From Stutzerimonas stutzeri (GTDB taxonomy: Bacteria; Pseudomonadota; Gammaproteobacteria; Pseudomonadales; Pseudomonadaceae): a DNA stretch of 64,000 nucleotides. The DNA is taken from NCBI RefSeq assembly GCF_002890895.1, contig NZ_POUL01000009.1, forward strand, positions 107,667 to 171,666, read 5' to 3'. Position numbers and translations under genes: made by a program. Shown here piece after piece: positions 45,572 through 54,913 of this stretch (positions are counted from its first letter, which is position 1; each line of letters begins with the position of its first letter). The notes under the pieces were generated by a model that ran no database searches, was not told the origin of the DNA, and saw only the letters and a list, made by a program, of their open reading frames with translations.

Positions 45572-48247
45572 ATGAAAATACATACCGATGCCGCCAGCCG
45601 TTTGGCGACCGAGGTTGTGACGCAGTTGCCAGTGCCTTCGAGGCTGGGCATGCTGCGTTTCGAGCGTTTGAACGAATCCAGCTGGGCCCTGCTGTTTCTC
45701 GATCCCGCCTGCGAGCGTTACCTGGGCCAACCTGCGCAGGATCTCTGCTCTCTCATCGACTCGCCTTACGCCAGCCTCATGGAGCCGCAGGCTCGCCTTA
45801 AACTTCATGACGTCGTGCAGGCGCAGCTGGCAACCCTGGGCCACTACTCCATTCGTTATTGCCTGCACACCTGCGGTGGGCCGCTGGACATGCTGGAGAT
45901 CGGCGAACTCTGCCAACAGTATGGTCGAGAATTGGTGCGTGGCTACCTGATTGTCGAACCCCATGCAGAGCGGGCCTCCCCAGCCTTGGAATCCGAGAAC
46001 GCAAAGTTACGGTCGACCCTGGAGTTTTATCAGCAGGCCCAGGATGAGCACCTCGAACACCTGATTCGCTCCCGTGCTCAACAGAGCCTTATTGTGCGCC
46101 TGGCACGGCACCGTTACAGCGCAGCTGACCCACAACTAGAAGCAGCCCAGCTGATCACCCAGGCCGCCAGCGAAGCCTATGGGATTGCTCGGGCCTCGAT
46201 ATGGCATCTGAAGGGAGATCAGCTAGAGGCTATTGCAGCCTACTGCCGCGACAGCGGCAGTTTGGAATACCCATCATCACTGAACATATCGGCTTGCCCG
46301 CGTTACATGGACGCGCTGCACAGTGGACGAGTGATCGACGTGCAAAACGTTGCCGAAGACATCCGCACAGCGGAACTCACTCAGTCATTCTTCAAGCCAC
46401 GAGGCATCACGTCGATCCTTGACGCAACGATCCGGGTGGGTGGGGAAGTTTTCGGCGTGCTCTGCCTGGAACACTCCGGCTGCGTCAGGGTCTGGCATGC
46501 CGATGAGGTAGCGTTCGCTGGCGAACTGGCCGATCAGTACGCTCAGGTACTGGCCAATCAGCAGCGCGTCAGTGCCACTCACACCCTGCACCTCTTCCAA
46601 CGCGCCGTCGAACAGAGTGCAAGCGCGTTCATCCTGGTCGACCGTGACGGCATCGTCGAATACGTGAACCCGAGCTTCACCTCCATCACCCAGTTTTCAG
46701 CCGATGAAGTGCGTGGTCGCCGCCTGGCGGACCTGACTGCATTGGAAAACCTCAGCGAATTGCTGTTCGACACCTCATCGGCGTTGTCACAGAGCAACAG
46801 CTGGCAGGGCGAATTCCGAAGCCGCCGCAAAAATCTGGAGCCTTACTGGGGGCAGCTGTCGATTTCCAAGGTATTTGGCGAAAGCGGTGAGCTCACGCAT
46901 TACATAGGCATTTACGAAGACATCACGCAGAGCAAGCTGGCGCAGCAGCACATCGAACGCCTGGCCTATACCGATAACCTGACCAGCCTCGGAAATCGCC
47001 CGTTTTTCATCCGCAGCATTGAAGAGCGTTTCGCCGCCAGCAAAGATCCTCAGCTGTGTCTGTTACTGGTGGATATTGACAACTTCAAGCGCATCAATGA
47101 CAGCCTCGGGCACCAGACCGGTGACAAACTGCTGGCCAGCCTGGCTCGCCGTTTGCGCAACAGCCTCAACCGCGACAGCGTACTCGCGCGCTTTGCCAGC
47201 AACGAATTTGCCCTCCTGCTCGACAACATGGACTTGGAAGAGGGCCAGCTGCTGGCGCATCAAGTGTTGCGCATCCTCGACAAACCCCTGTTCGTCGACA
47301 AACAGCTGATCAGCGTCAGCGCCTCCCTCGGCCTGGCCTGCTCGCCTCTGCATGGCCGTGATCCAGAGACGCTGATGAAACACGCCGGCCAAGCCCTGCA
47401 CAAGGCCAAGGCCAACGGCAAGAATCAGGTACAGGTGTTTACCGAAGCCTTGCATGCCGAGGCCAACTACAAGTTGTTCGTCGAAAACAATCTACGCCGT
47501 GCGCTGGTGCAGAATGAGCTCGAGGTCTTCTATCAACCCAAGCTCTGTCTGCGCAGCGGTCGGCTGCAAGGACTGGAAGCGCTGCTGCGCTGGAACCATC
47601 CTGAAAAAGGCATGATCCGCCCAGATCAATTCATCGGCGTTGCCGAAGAAACCGGGCTGATCATCCCGATAGGCAAGTGGGTCGCACGTGAAGCGTGCAA
47701 GATGGGGCTGCAGCTGGCAGCGTTGGGTATCGGCACACCACAGGTCGCGATCAACCTGTCACCCAAGCAGTTCTCAGACCCCGACCTGGTCGGTTCTATC
47801 GCCGCCATTCTCTCCGAAGAACAGCTGCCGCCCGACCGCCTGGAGCTGGAATTGACCGAAAGCCTGCTACTCGAAGCGACCGAAGAGACCCGCCAGCAGC
47901 TGTTAGGCCTCAAGGCCCTCGGGGTCACGCTGGCCATGGATGACTTTGGTACCGGCTATTCGTCGCTGAGCTACCTGAAGAAATTCCCCATCGACGTGAT
48001 CAAGATCGACCGCAGCTTCATCAAGGACATCCCGGATAACCAAGACGATATCGAGATCACCTCAGCCGTCATAGCCATGGCTCGCAACCTTAATCTGAAG
48101 GTGGTTGCGGAAGGCATCGAGACGGTCGAGCAGCTGAACTTCCTGCGCCATCAGCGCTGCGATATCGGGCAGGGCTACCTGTTCGACAAACCCATCCCCG
48201 GCGACCAGCTACTGACCTCGCTACGCCGATACCCACACTGGCTCTAA
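45572..48247 (+). CDS. dipA: Cyclic-di-GMP phosphodiesterase DipA (PAS-GAF-PAS-GGDEF-EAL)
   Basis: Protein of 891 residues that breaks down c-di-GMP and promotes biofilm dispersal in P. aeruginosa (PA5017). Domains by eye: PAS-like 1-130, GAF about 165-335, PAS about 345-465 ending in YIGIYEDITQSKL, GGDEF about 470-625, EAL about 635-885. The GGDEF site reads ASNEF, so cyclase activity is not expected and the domain may bind GTP as a sensor. The EAL domain is intact: GLEALLRWNHP, the ELTES, DDFGTGYSSL and KIDRSFI blocks keep the metal and catalytic residues. No membrane segment, so cytoplasmic. It starts 110 bases from the divergent exported protein and ends 95 bases before msrA. Confidence 0.92.
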   Translation: MKIHTDAASRLATEVVTQLPVPSRLGMLRFERLNESSWALLFLDPACERYLGQPAQDLCSLIDSPYASLMEPQARLKLHDVVQAQLATLGHYSIRYCLHTCGGPLDMLEIGELCQQYGRELVRGYLIVEPHAERASPALESENAKLRSTLEFYQQAQDEHLEHLIRSRAQQSLIVRLARHRYSAADPQLEAAQLITQAASEAYGIARASIWHLKGDQLEAIAAYCRDSGSLEYPSSLNISACPRYMDALHSGRVIDVQNVAEDIRTAELTQSFFKPRGITSILDATIRVGGEVFGVLCLEHSGCVRVWHADEVAFAGELADQYAQVLANQQRVSATHTLHLFQRAVEQSASAFILVDRDGIVEYVNPSFTSITQFSADEVRGRRLADLTALENLSELLFDTSSALSQSNSWQGEFRSRRKNLEPYWGQLSISKVFGESGELTHYIGIYEDITQSKLAQQHIERLAYTDNLTSLGNRPFFIRSIEERFAASKDPQLCLLLVDIDNFKRINDSLGHQTGDKLLASLARRLRNSLNRDSVLARFASNEFALLLDNMDLEEGQLLAHQVLRILDKPLFVDKQLISVSASLGLACSPLHGRDPETLMKHAGQALHKAKANGKNQVQVFTEALHAEANYKLFVENNLRRALVQNELEVFYQPKLCLRSGRLQGLEALLRWNHPEKGMIRPDQFIGVAEETGLIIPIGKWVAREACKMGLQLAALGIGTPQVAINLSPKQFSDPDLVGSIAAILSEEQLPPDRLELELTESLLLEATEETRQQLLGLKALGVTLAMDDFGTGYSSLSYLKKFPIDVIKIDRSFIKDIPDNQDDIEITSAVIAMARNLNLKVVAEGIETVEQLNFLRHQRCDIGQGYLFDKPIPGDQLLTSLRRYPHWL

Positions 48248-48342
48248 CGGTTTCCTGCCTACCGTCCAGGCACGCGCGCGTTGGATTTGTCAGCTTGGTA
48301 GCCTAGGCTAGCTGAAAACCTGCCCAAGGCACGAGGACCACA

Positions 48343-48990
48343 ATGACCCTGCGCTCGCAAATTCTCGTTCATAAACAAGCGCTACCTGATGCGGGACAAG
48401 CCCTGCCCGGACGCGCCACACCCGTCCCGGTACCCGAAGCCCACTTCGTCAGCGGCAACCCGCTGCAACCACCTTTCCCGGCGCACCTGCAACAGGCCAT
48501 GTTTGCCATGGGCTGTTTCTGGGGAGCCGAGCGACGTTTTTGGCAGCAGCCCGGTGTCTGGACAACCGCAGTGATCTATGCCGGCGGCCACACACCAAAC
48601 CCCACCTACGAAGAAGTTTGCTCCGGCCTCACCGGGCACACTGAAGCCGTGCTGGTAGTCTTCGATCCCCAGCAGATCTCCTATGGTGACCTGCTCAAAC
48701 TGTTCTGGGAGGCGCACAACCCAACACAGGGCATGCGCCAAGGCAACGACATTGGCACTCAGTACCGCTCGGCGATCTATTGCTTTACCGAGGCTCAACT
48801 CGAAATGGCACGCGATAGCGAAGCGCGCTTTCAGACAGAACTGAACAAGCACGGGCTGGGCAGCATCACCACAGAGATTGGCGATCTGCCAGCGTTCTAC
48901 TACGCCGAGGCCTATCACCAGCAATATTTGGCGAAAAACCCAGGCGGATACTGTGGGCTGGGAGGCACCGGCGTCTGCATGCCGGCCTGA
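48343..48990 (+). CDS. msrA: Peptide methionine sulfoxide reductase MsrA
   Basis: Reduces the S form of methionine sulfoxide, free or in proteins. The 215-residue protein has the active-site [10 protein letters not shown] with catalytic Cys58, the [12 protein letters not shown] strand, [15 protein letters not shown] with the substrate-binding acids, and a C-terminal tail [15 protein letters not shown] with the two recycling cysteines. The N-terminal extension of about 50 residues is usual in this group. The P. aeruginosa counterpart also follows dipA. Nothing in the 95-base gap looks like a terminator, so it may be read together with dipA. Confidence 0.95.
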   Translation: MTLRSQILVHKQALPDAGQALPGRATPVPVPEAHFVSGNPLQPPFPAHLQQAMFAMGCFWGAERRFWQQPGVWTTAVIYAGGHTPNPTYEEVCSGLTGHTEAVLVVFDPQQISYGDLLKLFWEAHNPTQGMRQGNDIGTQYRSAIYCFTEAQLEMARDSEARFQTELNKHGLGSITTEIGDLPAFYYAEAYHQQYLAKNPGGYCGLGGTGVCMPA

Positions 48991-49511
48991 AGCGACACGG
49001 CGTCGATGACTGACTGATGGTCATCAGGTGCCAAACCAGGAAGCACGGATTGTTAGCGGCTTGTGTGACGCCGTTGCGCCAGATCGCCCGAGCCTCAGGC
49101 GAACTCGGCTGGAGCCGATAGAAACTCGATTCATTGAGAACTCGATGAATCAGGTAACGCCTGGTCTCTGCTGTATGAAAAAAGAAAACCCCGCCGAAGC
49201 GGGGCCTTTGCAGACTGTAACCGACATCCGTGACTTACGCCTTCCTGGCGTCGTTCCGCTACGCGTCCGTTTTGTGGCTGAAGCGCTTCCCTACGCAGCG
49301 TCCATGGCGGAAAAGACTACCGATCGGTCAGAGAAACCTGTAGTAGCAGTTCGCACCACGACTTGTAAGCATTCACCTACACCCAAACCTTTCCTTGGCG
49401 TTGCGTGTAAGCGATTGACTACAAGCGAAGCAGATCTATGACTGAGGCACTGGCACATTGTTCCCAAAGATGGCCAATTAATTTCAATGTGCCTTCACGG
49501 ATTAATCTTTT
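48991..49511. other. Intergenic region msrA - acyl-CoA dehydrogenase
   Basis: 521 bases between the stop of msrA (rightward) and the stop of the first acyl-CoA dehydrogenase (leftward). A leftward terminator lies at 49178-49206, about 300 bases beyond the dehydrogenase stop, so either that transcript has a very long 3' end or a separate leftward RNA lies in between. A rightward frame of 137 codons from 49028 to 49441 runs through it, but its composition is arginine- and proline-rich and no family is recognised. The left end, 48991-49170, shows nothing to me. Confidence 0.55.
49178..49206 (-). terminator. Rho-independent terminator, leftward
   Basis: CCCCGC and GCGGGG pair around a CGAA loop (49189-49204), and on the reverse strand the stem is followed by TTTTCTTTTTT. 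It points left, so it ends a transcript coming from the acyl-CoA dehydrogenase side. Confidence 0.85.
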
Positions 49512-51290
49512 TTAGAACTGCGCAGCATCCAGTAAATACAACGATTCACTGCCGGCTCGTACGGTGGCGCTCAACGAGTGGATGCGAGGCAGCAGTCGTG
49601 CGAAATAGAACCGCGCGGTGCCTAGCTTGCTGGCATAGAAGTCGTCCTGGGCCTCTTTGCCCAGTGCGGCTTCAGCCATCCGGGCCCACATATAGGCGTA
49701 AGCCGTGTAACCGAACACATGCAGATATTCGACCGAGGCCGCACCGATCTCGTTGGGATTGCGCTTCGCGCTGTCGATGACAGAGGCGGTGAGCGCGTCG
49801 AGGTTCTCCAGTGCTGCTGTCAGAGGCGCCGTGAACTCTTCAAGCTCACTGCCCGTTGCTGCACAGAAGCCGCGGATTTCTTCGGCAAACGCGCTGTAAA
49901 GCTCACCACCACTGCCCACAACCTTACGTCCGAGCAGGTCCAGCGCCTGGATACCATTGGTACCTTCGTAAATCTGAGTGATCCTGCAGTCGCGCACCAG
50001 CTGCTCCTGCCCCCACTCACGGATGAAGCCGTGGCCGCCAAACACCTGCTGACCATGGACAGTGGTCTCCAACCCCATGTCGGTGAGGAACGCCTTGGCA
50101 ACTGGCGTTAGCAGAGCCACCTGCGCCTCGGCACGCTGGCGGGCTTCGACGTCATCGCTGAACTTGGCGATGTCCAGTTGAAGCGCCACGTAACTGGAGA
50201 ACGCGCGGCCACCTTCATTCAGCGCTTTCATCGTCAACAGCATACGGCGCACGTCCGGATGCACGATGATCGGGTCGGCGGCCTTTTCTTGCGCTACCGG
50301 ACCAGTCGGCGCGCGACTTTGGATACGCTCACGCGCGTACTCAATGGCGCTCTGATAGGAACGCTCGCCCGTGGCCAATCCCTGGATACCCACGCCTAGA
50401 CGCTCATAGTTCATCATGGTGAACATCGCTGCCAGGCCCTTGTTCGGCTCGCCGACCATCCAACCTGTGGCCCCGTCAAAGTTCATGACGCAGGTGGCCG
50501 AGGCCTGGATGCCCATCTTGTGCTCGATCGAGCCGCAGCCGAGGCTGTTGCGCTCCCCAAGGCTGCCGTCTTCGTTGACCATCATTTTGGGGACCAGGAA
50601 CAACGAGATACCGCGGGAACCGGCCGGCGCATCGGGCAGCTTGGCCAGTACGAGGTGGATGATGTTCTCGGTGAGATCGTGCTCACCACCGGTGATGAAG
50701 ATCTTGGTGCCGCTGACCTTGTACGATCCGTCCGCCTGCGGCTCGGCCTTGGTGCGAATGATGCCCAGATCGGTACCAGCGTGTGGCTCGGTCAGGCACA
50801 TGGAGCCGGACCAGACACCGGCATACATGTTCGGCAGGTACTTCTGCTTCAGCTCTTCGCTGGCATGGGCGTAGATGGACAGGCAGGCGCCGGAGGTCAG
50901 CATGGGGTACAAACCGAACGCCAAGCTGGCCGAGTTCATCATCTCCTCGACCTGCGCCGAGATTGCTTTCGGCATACCCATGCCGCCGTAGGCTGGGTCA
51001 CCGCCTACACCGACCCAACCGCCTTCGGCATAAAGGCGATAGGCCTCCGGGTATCCCGCCGGGGTGGTTACCGCGCCGTCGACCCAGCGGCAGCCTTCCT
51101 CATCACCACTGCGGTTGAGGGGCGCAATCGAATTAGCAGTGATCTTGCCCGCCTCCTCGAGGATGGCTTCGGCGGTTTCCGCATCGACGACTTCCGCCAG
51201 CGCTGGCATCGTCTGCCAGAGCTTCGGGGCGTCGAAGACTTCGTTTAGGACGAAACGCATGTCGCGCAGCGGTGCTTTGTAGTCAGCCAT
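49512..51290 (-). CDS. Acyl-CoA dehydrogenase, long C-terminal form (paralog 1)
   Basis: FAD enzyme of 592 residues that makes the trans-2-enoyl-CoA in fatty acid oxidation. It is of the about-600-residue kind with a C-terminal extra domain, like P. aeruginosa PA0506/PA0508 and the DmdC group. Seen: ADYKAPLRDMRFVLNEVFD at the N-terminus, the flavin loop MCLTEPHAGTDLG, GTKIFITGGEHD, and IYEGTNGIQALDLLGRK, in which the Glu is the catalytic base. The C-terminal FYFARLLPRIHSL ends the extra domain. Start ATG at 51290. It is the most divergent and last of the three paralogs in this region and has its own terminator far downstream at 49178. Confidence 0.93.
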   Translation of the reverse strand: MADYKAPLRDMRFVLNEVFDAPKLWQTMPALAEVVDAETAEAILEEAGKITANSIAPLNRSGDEEGCRWVDGAVTTPAGYPEAYRLYAEGGWVGVGGDPAYGGMGMPKAISAQVEEMMNSASLAFGLYPMLTSGACLSIYAHASEELKQKYLPNMYAGVWSGSMCLTEPHAGTDLGIIRTKAEPQADGSYKVSGTKIFITGGEHDLTENIIHLVLAKLPDAPAGSRGISLFLVPKMMVNEDGSLGERNSLGCGSIEHKMGIQASATCVMNFDGATGWMVGEPNKGLAAMFTMMNYERLGVGIQGLATGERSYQSAIEYARERIQSRAPTGPVAQEKAADPIIVHPDVRRMLLTMKALNEGGRAFSSYVALQLDIAKFSDDVEARQRAEAQVALLTPVAKAFLTDMGLETTVHGQQVFGGHGFIREWGQEQLVRDCRITQIYEGTNGIQALDLLGRKVVGSGGELYSAFAEEIRGFCAATGSELEEFTAPLTAALENLDALTASVIDSAKRNPNEIGAASVEYLHVFGYTAYAYMWARMAEAALGKEAQDDFYASKLGTARFYFARLLPRIHSLSATVRAGSESLYLLDAAQF

Positions 51291-51470
51291 GGAAAGGACC
51301 TCGCAGAAAACATGTCACCCGGCCGATTGGCCGCAGCAGTTTCGCGAGTCTAACTGAAGACCAATCGGCGCCCGAAGCGTCTTTAAATGACTGACCGGTT
51401 CCCATCTCGACGCTTAAGGCAGACTTGCTGGTGCGCCCCCCATCCACGAGACCCAGCTGATATCGCCCAT

Positions 51471-51494
51471 AAAAAAGCCCGCACGAGGCGGGCT
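51471..51494 (-). terminator. Rho-independent terminator after acyl-CoA dehydrogenase 2
   Basis: AGCCCGC and GCGGGCT (51476-51494) form a seven-base stem with a five-base loop; the A run at 51471-51476 gives a T tract on the reverse strand. It lies 19 bases past the stop of the second paralog, so paralogs 1 and 2 are separate transcripts. Confidence 0.9.
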
Positions 51495-51512
51495 AAAGGG
51501 TTTGCTGATGGA

Positions 51513-53306
51513 TCAGAAAGCGAATTGGTCAGCGGCCAGCCTCATAAGGCTGGCACTACCGGCCTCGATGGCTGCCTTGTGGGCTGCGGTGCGCGGCAGC
51601 AGGCGAGCAAAGTAGAACTCGGCAGTGGTCAGCTTCGACTGATAGAAGGCCGCATCGCTGCCCGCCTCGTCGAGCCGGCCCTGTGCCACTACAGCCATGC
51701 GCAGCCAGAAGTAGCCGAGAATCAGGTAGCCGCAGTACATCAGGTAGTCCACCGAGGCCGCGCCGACTTCGTCAGGGTTCTTCATTGCGGCCATGCCGAT
51801 TCGGGTGGTGATCTCGCCCAGCTCGCGATTCAGGCCAGCCAGCTGCGTGACGTATTGCTGCAGCTGAGGATGCTGCGCGTTAGCCTCGCAGAACTTGTGT
51901 ACCTGCTTGGTGAAACCAAGCATCAGCTTGCCCTGGCTGCCGAGGACCTTGCGGCCCAGCAGATCGAGTGCCTGAATGCCGTTGGTACCTTCGTAGATCG
52001 GCGCGATGCGGCAATCCCGCACCAGCTGTTCCATGCCCCACTCGCGAATGTACCCGTGGCCGCCAAATATCTGCATGCCGAGATTGGTCACCTCCAGCCC
52101 CGTGTCGGTCATGAAGGCCTTGCAGATAGGGGTGAGAAACGCGAGCAGATCCTCGGCTTCCTTGCGCTTGTCGGCGTCCGGGCTGTGTATTTGATCGAGC
52201 AACTGCGCGGTGAAGTAGGCCAGGGCTCGGTTGCCCTCGTTGAACGCCTTCATGGTCAGCAGCATGCGTCGCACATCGGGGTGCACGATGATTGGGTCGG
52301 CAGGCTTCTCGGGAAACTTCGCCCCGGTCAGAGCACGCATCTGCAAACGCTCGTTGGCGTATTGGATGGCGCCCTGGAAGCTCGCCTCGCCACTGCACAA
52401 GCCCTGCATGCCGGTGCCAAGCCGAGCATGATTCATCATGGTGAACATGCAGTTGAGACCCTTGTTGGGCTCACCGATGAGGAAACCCTTGGCACCATCA
52501 AAGTTGATCACGCAGGTCGCCGAGGCCTTGATTCCCATCTTGTGCTCGATGGAGCCACAGGCGACAGCGTTGCGCTCGCCCGCTTCTCCGGTCGCGTCAG
52601 GCAGGAACTTGGGCACGATGAACAGTGAAATACCCTTGGTTCCGGCCGGGGCGTCGGGGAGTTTGGCCAGAACCAGATGCACGATGTTCTCGCTCATGTC
52701 GTGCTCGCCGGCGGAGATGAAGATCTTCGTGCCGCTGATCGCATAGCCGCCATCTGCCTGCGGTACCGCACGGGTCTTGATGATGCCCAGATCCGTGCCG
52801 CAGTGGGATTCGGTGAGGCACATGGTGCCGGTCCAGCGGCCCTCGGTCATGCGCGTCAGGTAAACCTGTTTTTGCTCGTCGGTACCGTGGGCGGCTATCG
52901 CAGCCATGGCGCCATGGGTCAGCCCCGGATACATACCAAAGGAGGTATTCGCCGAGCCGACCATCTCGCCGACCACCAGCCCCAGCGAGTGAGGCAGACC
53001 TTGACCGCCATAGTTAGGATCCGAGGCAAGGCCCATCCAGCCGCCTTCAGCATACTGCGCAAAGGCTTCCTTGAAGCCCTTCGGGGTCACTACCACACCG
53101 TCGTCGAAATGGCAGCCTTCCTCGTCACCGCTTCGGTTAAGTGGCGCAAGGACCTGCTCGCAGAACTTGGCGCCCTCTTCGAGGATGGCGCTGACCGTGT
53201 CAGGCGTCGCGTCCTCTGCACCGTTGGCCGCGTAGCTGCCATGAAAGTCGAACACTTCGTCGATCAGAAAGCGCATATCGCGCAGGGGAGCCTTGTAAGC
53301 GGGCAT
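51513..53306 (-). CDS. Acyl-CoA dehydrogenase, long C-terminal form (paralog 2)
   Basis: Protein of 597 residues closely related to its two neighbours. N-terminus PAYKAPLRDMRFLIDEVFDF; flavin loop MCLTESHCGTDLGI; GTKIFISAGEHDM; catalytic Glu in IYEGTNGIQALDLLGRKVL; C-terminal FYFARLLPRTAAHKAA. The start is the ATG at 53306, nine codons into the open frame, because family homology begins there. It is more like paralog 3 than paralog 1 (for example both read SAGEHDM at the same point). It stands alone between a terminator at 51471 and the diguanylate cyclase gene upstream. Confidence 0.93.
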   Translation of the reverse strand: MPAYKAPLRDMRFLIDEVFDFHGSYAANGAEDATPDTVSAILEEGAKFCEQVLAPLNRSGDEEGCHFDDGVVVTPKGFKEAFAQYAEGGWMGLASDPNYGGQGLPHSLGLVVGEMVGSANTSFGMYPGLTHGAMAAIAAHGTDEQKQVYLTRMTEGRWTGTMCLTESHCGTDLGIIKTRAVPQADGGYAISGTKIFISAGEHDMSENIVHLVLAKLPDAPAGTKGISLFIVPKFLPDATGEAGERNAVACGSIEHKMGIKASATCVINFDGAKGFLIGEPNKGLNCMFTMMNHARLGTGMQGLCSGEASFQGAIQYANERLQMRALTGAKFPEKPADPIIVHPDVRRMLLTMKAFNEGNRALAYFTAQLLDQIHSPDADKRKEAEDLLAFLTPICKAFMTDTGLEVTNLGMQIFGGHGYIREWGMEQLVRDCRIAPIYEGTNGIQALDLLGRKVLGSQGKLMLGFTKQVHKFCEANAQHPQLQQYVTQLAGLNRELGEITTRIGMAAMKNPDEVGAASVDYLMYCGYLILGYFWLRMAVVAQGRLDEAGSDAAFYQSKLTTAEFYFARLLPRTAAHKAAIEAGSASLMRLAADQFAF

Positions 53307-53461
53307 ATCGTTCTCCAGAACAGCACAGTGCATTGTTATGCCGCCACGCTACTGTCAGATCGACCCGCTCGCCATCACATTGCAGGCGCTGAATGCGCCG
53401 CCATAACCACCGACTGCCCCACCGATCGCACCGTCAACACCGGCTGTTTTCCAGCTGCGCC

Positions 53462-54799
53462 CTAGACGTCGGCGCTCACCTCTTTCAACGTACGCATCGC
53501 ACCGCGGCGGTTCTCTCCATGCGATCGGATGCAGTTGCGCCCTGCACCCTTGGCGCTATAAAGCGCCTGATCGGCCTTCTTGATGACTTCCTCGGGGCTG
53601 CGCTGCGTCATCAGGCGCTCGGCGACGCCGATGCTGATGGTCACCGAGACCGCGGCTGCCGAAGCGACACCGCGGCGTTGCCGCCCCTGCTCCGCATCCT
53701 TCGGCCGGCTGGACTTGTCGCGCAGCTGCAGTGGATAGCTCTCGACGGCCTGCCGCACGGCTTCCAGATGCGGCAAGCAATGCGCCAGCTCACGCCCCGG
53801 AAATACCAGCGCGAACTCTTCACCCCCGTAACGGTAGGCACGACCACCGCCACCGACCTTGCGCAACCGGCTCGCAACGAGGCGCAGCACTTCATCTCCC
53901 ACATCGTGTCCGTGGGTGTCGTTGAAGGCCTTGAACCGATCGACGTCGGCCATGGCGATTACATAGTGGCGCCCCAGGCGCTGCAGCCGCTCGTTCAGGG
54001 CGCGACGGCCAGGCAGGCCGGTCAACTCGTCACGAAACGCCATTTGATAGGCCTCCTGGGCAATGGAGACTACCAACACCAGCATCATCAAGCTGCTCAA
54101 GACGTTGAGCGCACCGGGTCGACTGAATACCTGAGGCAGCATCAGGAGCAGGCCGATCAGCGCAATCAACTGCGCCGCGTGCACTGGCCGTGGCCGCCGC
54201 AGGTACTGCGCTAGCACCCCGATTATGGCGATCAGAAATACTGGATAGGCCAGCTGGATCAATTGCAGCCAGTCAGCCTGCAATGACGGCCAGCGAACTT
54301 CCGTCAGCCAGTCGAGCACCCCCGCAGGGAAGCGCCGCGCCAAGGCCAGCGCCAAGACCGAAACGGCAAATACGACAGCGAGCCGTGCCAGACCGTCCTG
54401 CAACAGATGTGCACGCTCTTGCCAAAGGGCATACAGACCGTAGAGCGCCGGCAAGAGAAGACTGCACAGGTGGAACGTGAGTGCAGCCTCTGGCAGAAGC
54501 GCGCCGGTGAGCCGGTAATGGTCGACCTGGGTATCGAGCAGGAAATAGACGATATAAACCGTCAGCAGCAGAAAGGTCTCCCGAACCCGCGCATAGGCGA
54601 TGCAAAAGGCCCCGCCTAGCAACAGCAACACGGTGGGCAGCACATTGAACAGCGACGTGAAGAACTCATTCAGCGTCGGTTGACGCGCAGCGACAAGCCC
54701 TCCGGCCAATAGCGCCAGGGGTGCATAGAAATGACTGAAGCGAGCTGGACTCAGACGAGGCACGGCGGTTCCGGTAACGCCCGTGAGGAAAGCAGGCAT
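53462..54799 (-). CDS. Membrane-bound diguanylate cyclase (GGDEF)
   Basis: Protein of 445 residues: seven or eight hydrophobic segments in residues 15-255, then a GGDEF domain from AFRDELTGLPGRRALNERL to the end. The active site is RYGGEEF with the metal Asp in VIAMADVDRFKAFND, so it should make c-di-GMP. The inhibitory RxxD site five residues before GGEEF is replaced by glycines, so product inhibition of that kind is not expected. The loop after GGEEF has an insertion rich in Lys, Arg and Asp (KSSRPKDAEQGRQRRG). The ATG at 54799 is preferred to a TTG at 54844. It is a single gene set among the three dehydrogenases, downstream of a strong terminator. Confidence 0.9.
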   Translation of the reverse strand: MPAFLTGVTGTAVPRLSPARFSHFYAPLALLAGGLVAARQPTLNEFFTSLFNVLPTVLLLLGGAFCIAYARVRETFLLLTVYIVYFLLDTQVDHYRLTGALLPEAALTFHLCSLLLPALYGLYALWQERAHLLQDGLARLAVVFAVSVLALALARRFPAGVLDWLTEVRWPSLQADWLQLIQLAYPVFLIAIIGVLAQYLRRPRPVHAAQLIALIGLLLMLPQVFSRPGALNVLSSLMMLVLVVSIAQEAYQMAFRDELTGLPGRRALNERLQRLGRHYVIAMADVDRFKAFNDTHGHDVGDEVLRLVASRLRKVGGGGRAYRYGGEEFALVFPGRELAHCLPHLEAVRQAVESYPLQLRDKSSRPKDAEQGRQRRGVASAAAVSVTISIGVAERLMTQRSPEEVIKKADQALYSAKGAGRNCIRSHGENRRGAMRTLKEVSADV

Positions 54800-54868
54800 T
54801 CTGCCTGCACTTGATGACAGGTTCACCCACGAGGTGAACAACAATGACTGGCATAGCGAAAAACAGAC

Positions 54869-54903
54869 AAAAAAAACCGCTGCCGTAGCAGCGGTTTTTT
54901 TTT
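54869..54903 (-). terminator. Bidirectional-looking terminator after acyl-CoA dehydrogenase 3
   Basis: AAAACCGCTGC and GCAGCGGTTTT pair around a CGTA loop with eight A on one side and nine T on the other. It lies ten bases beyond the stop of paralog 3 and 70 bases upstream of the diguanylate cyclase start, so those two genes are not co-transcribed. Confidence 0.95.
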
Positions 54904-54913
54904 GCGAGAGACC

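Noticed and set aside
49028..49441. Rightward frame of 137 codons in the msrA-dehydrogenase gap
   Set aside because: Crosses a strong terminator hairpin and has an arginine/proline-rich composition with no recognised domain; kept only as an intergenic note.
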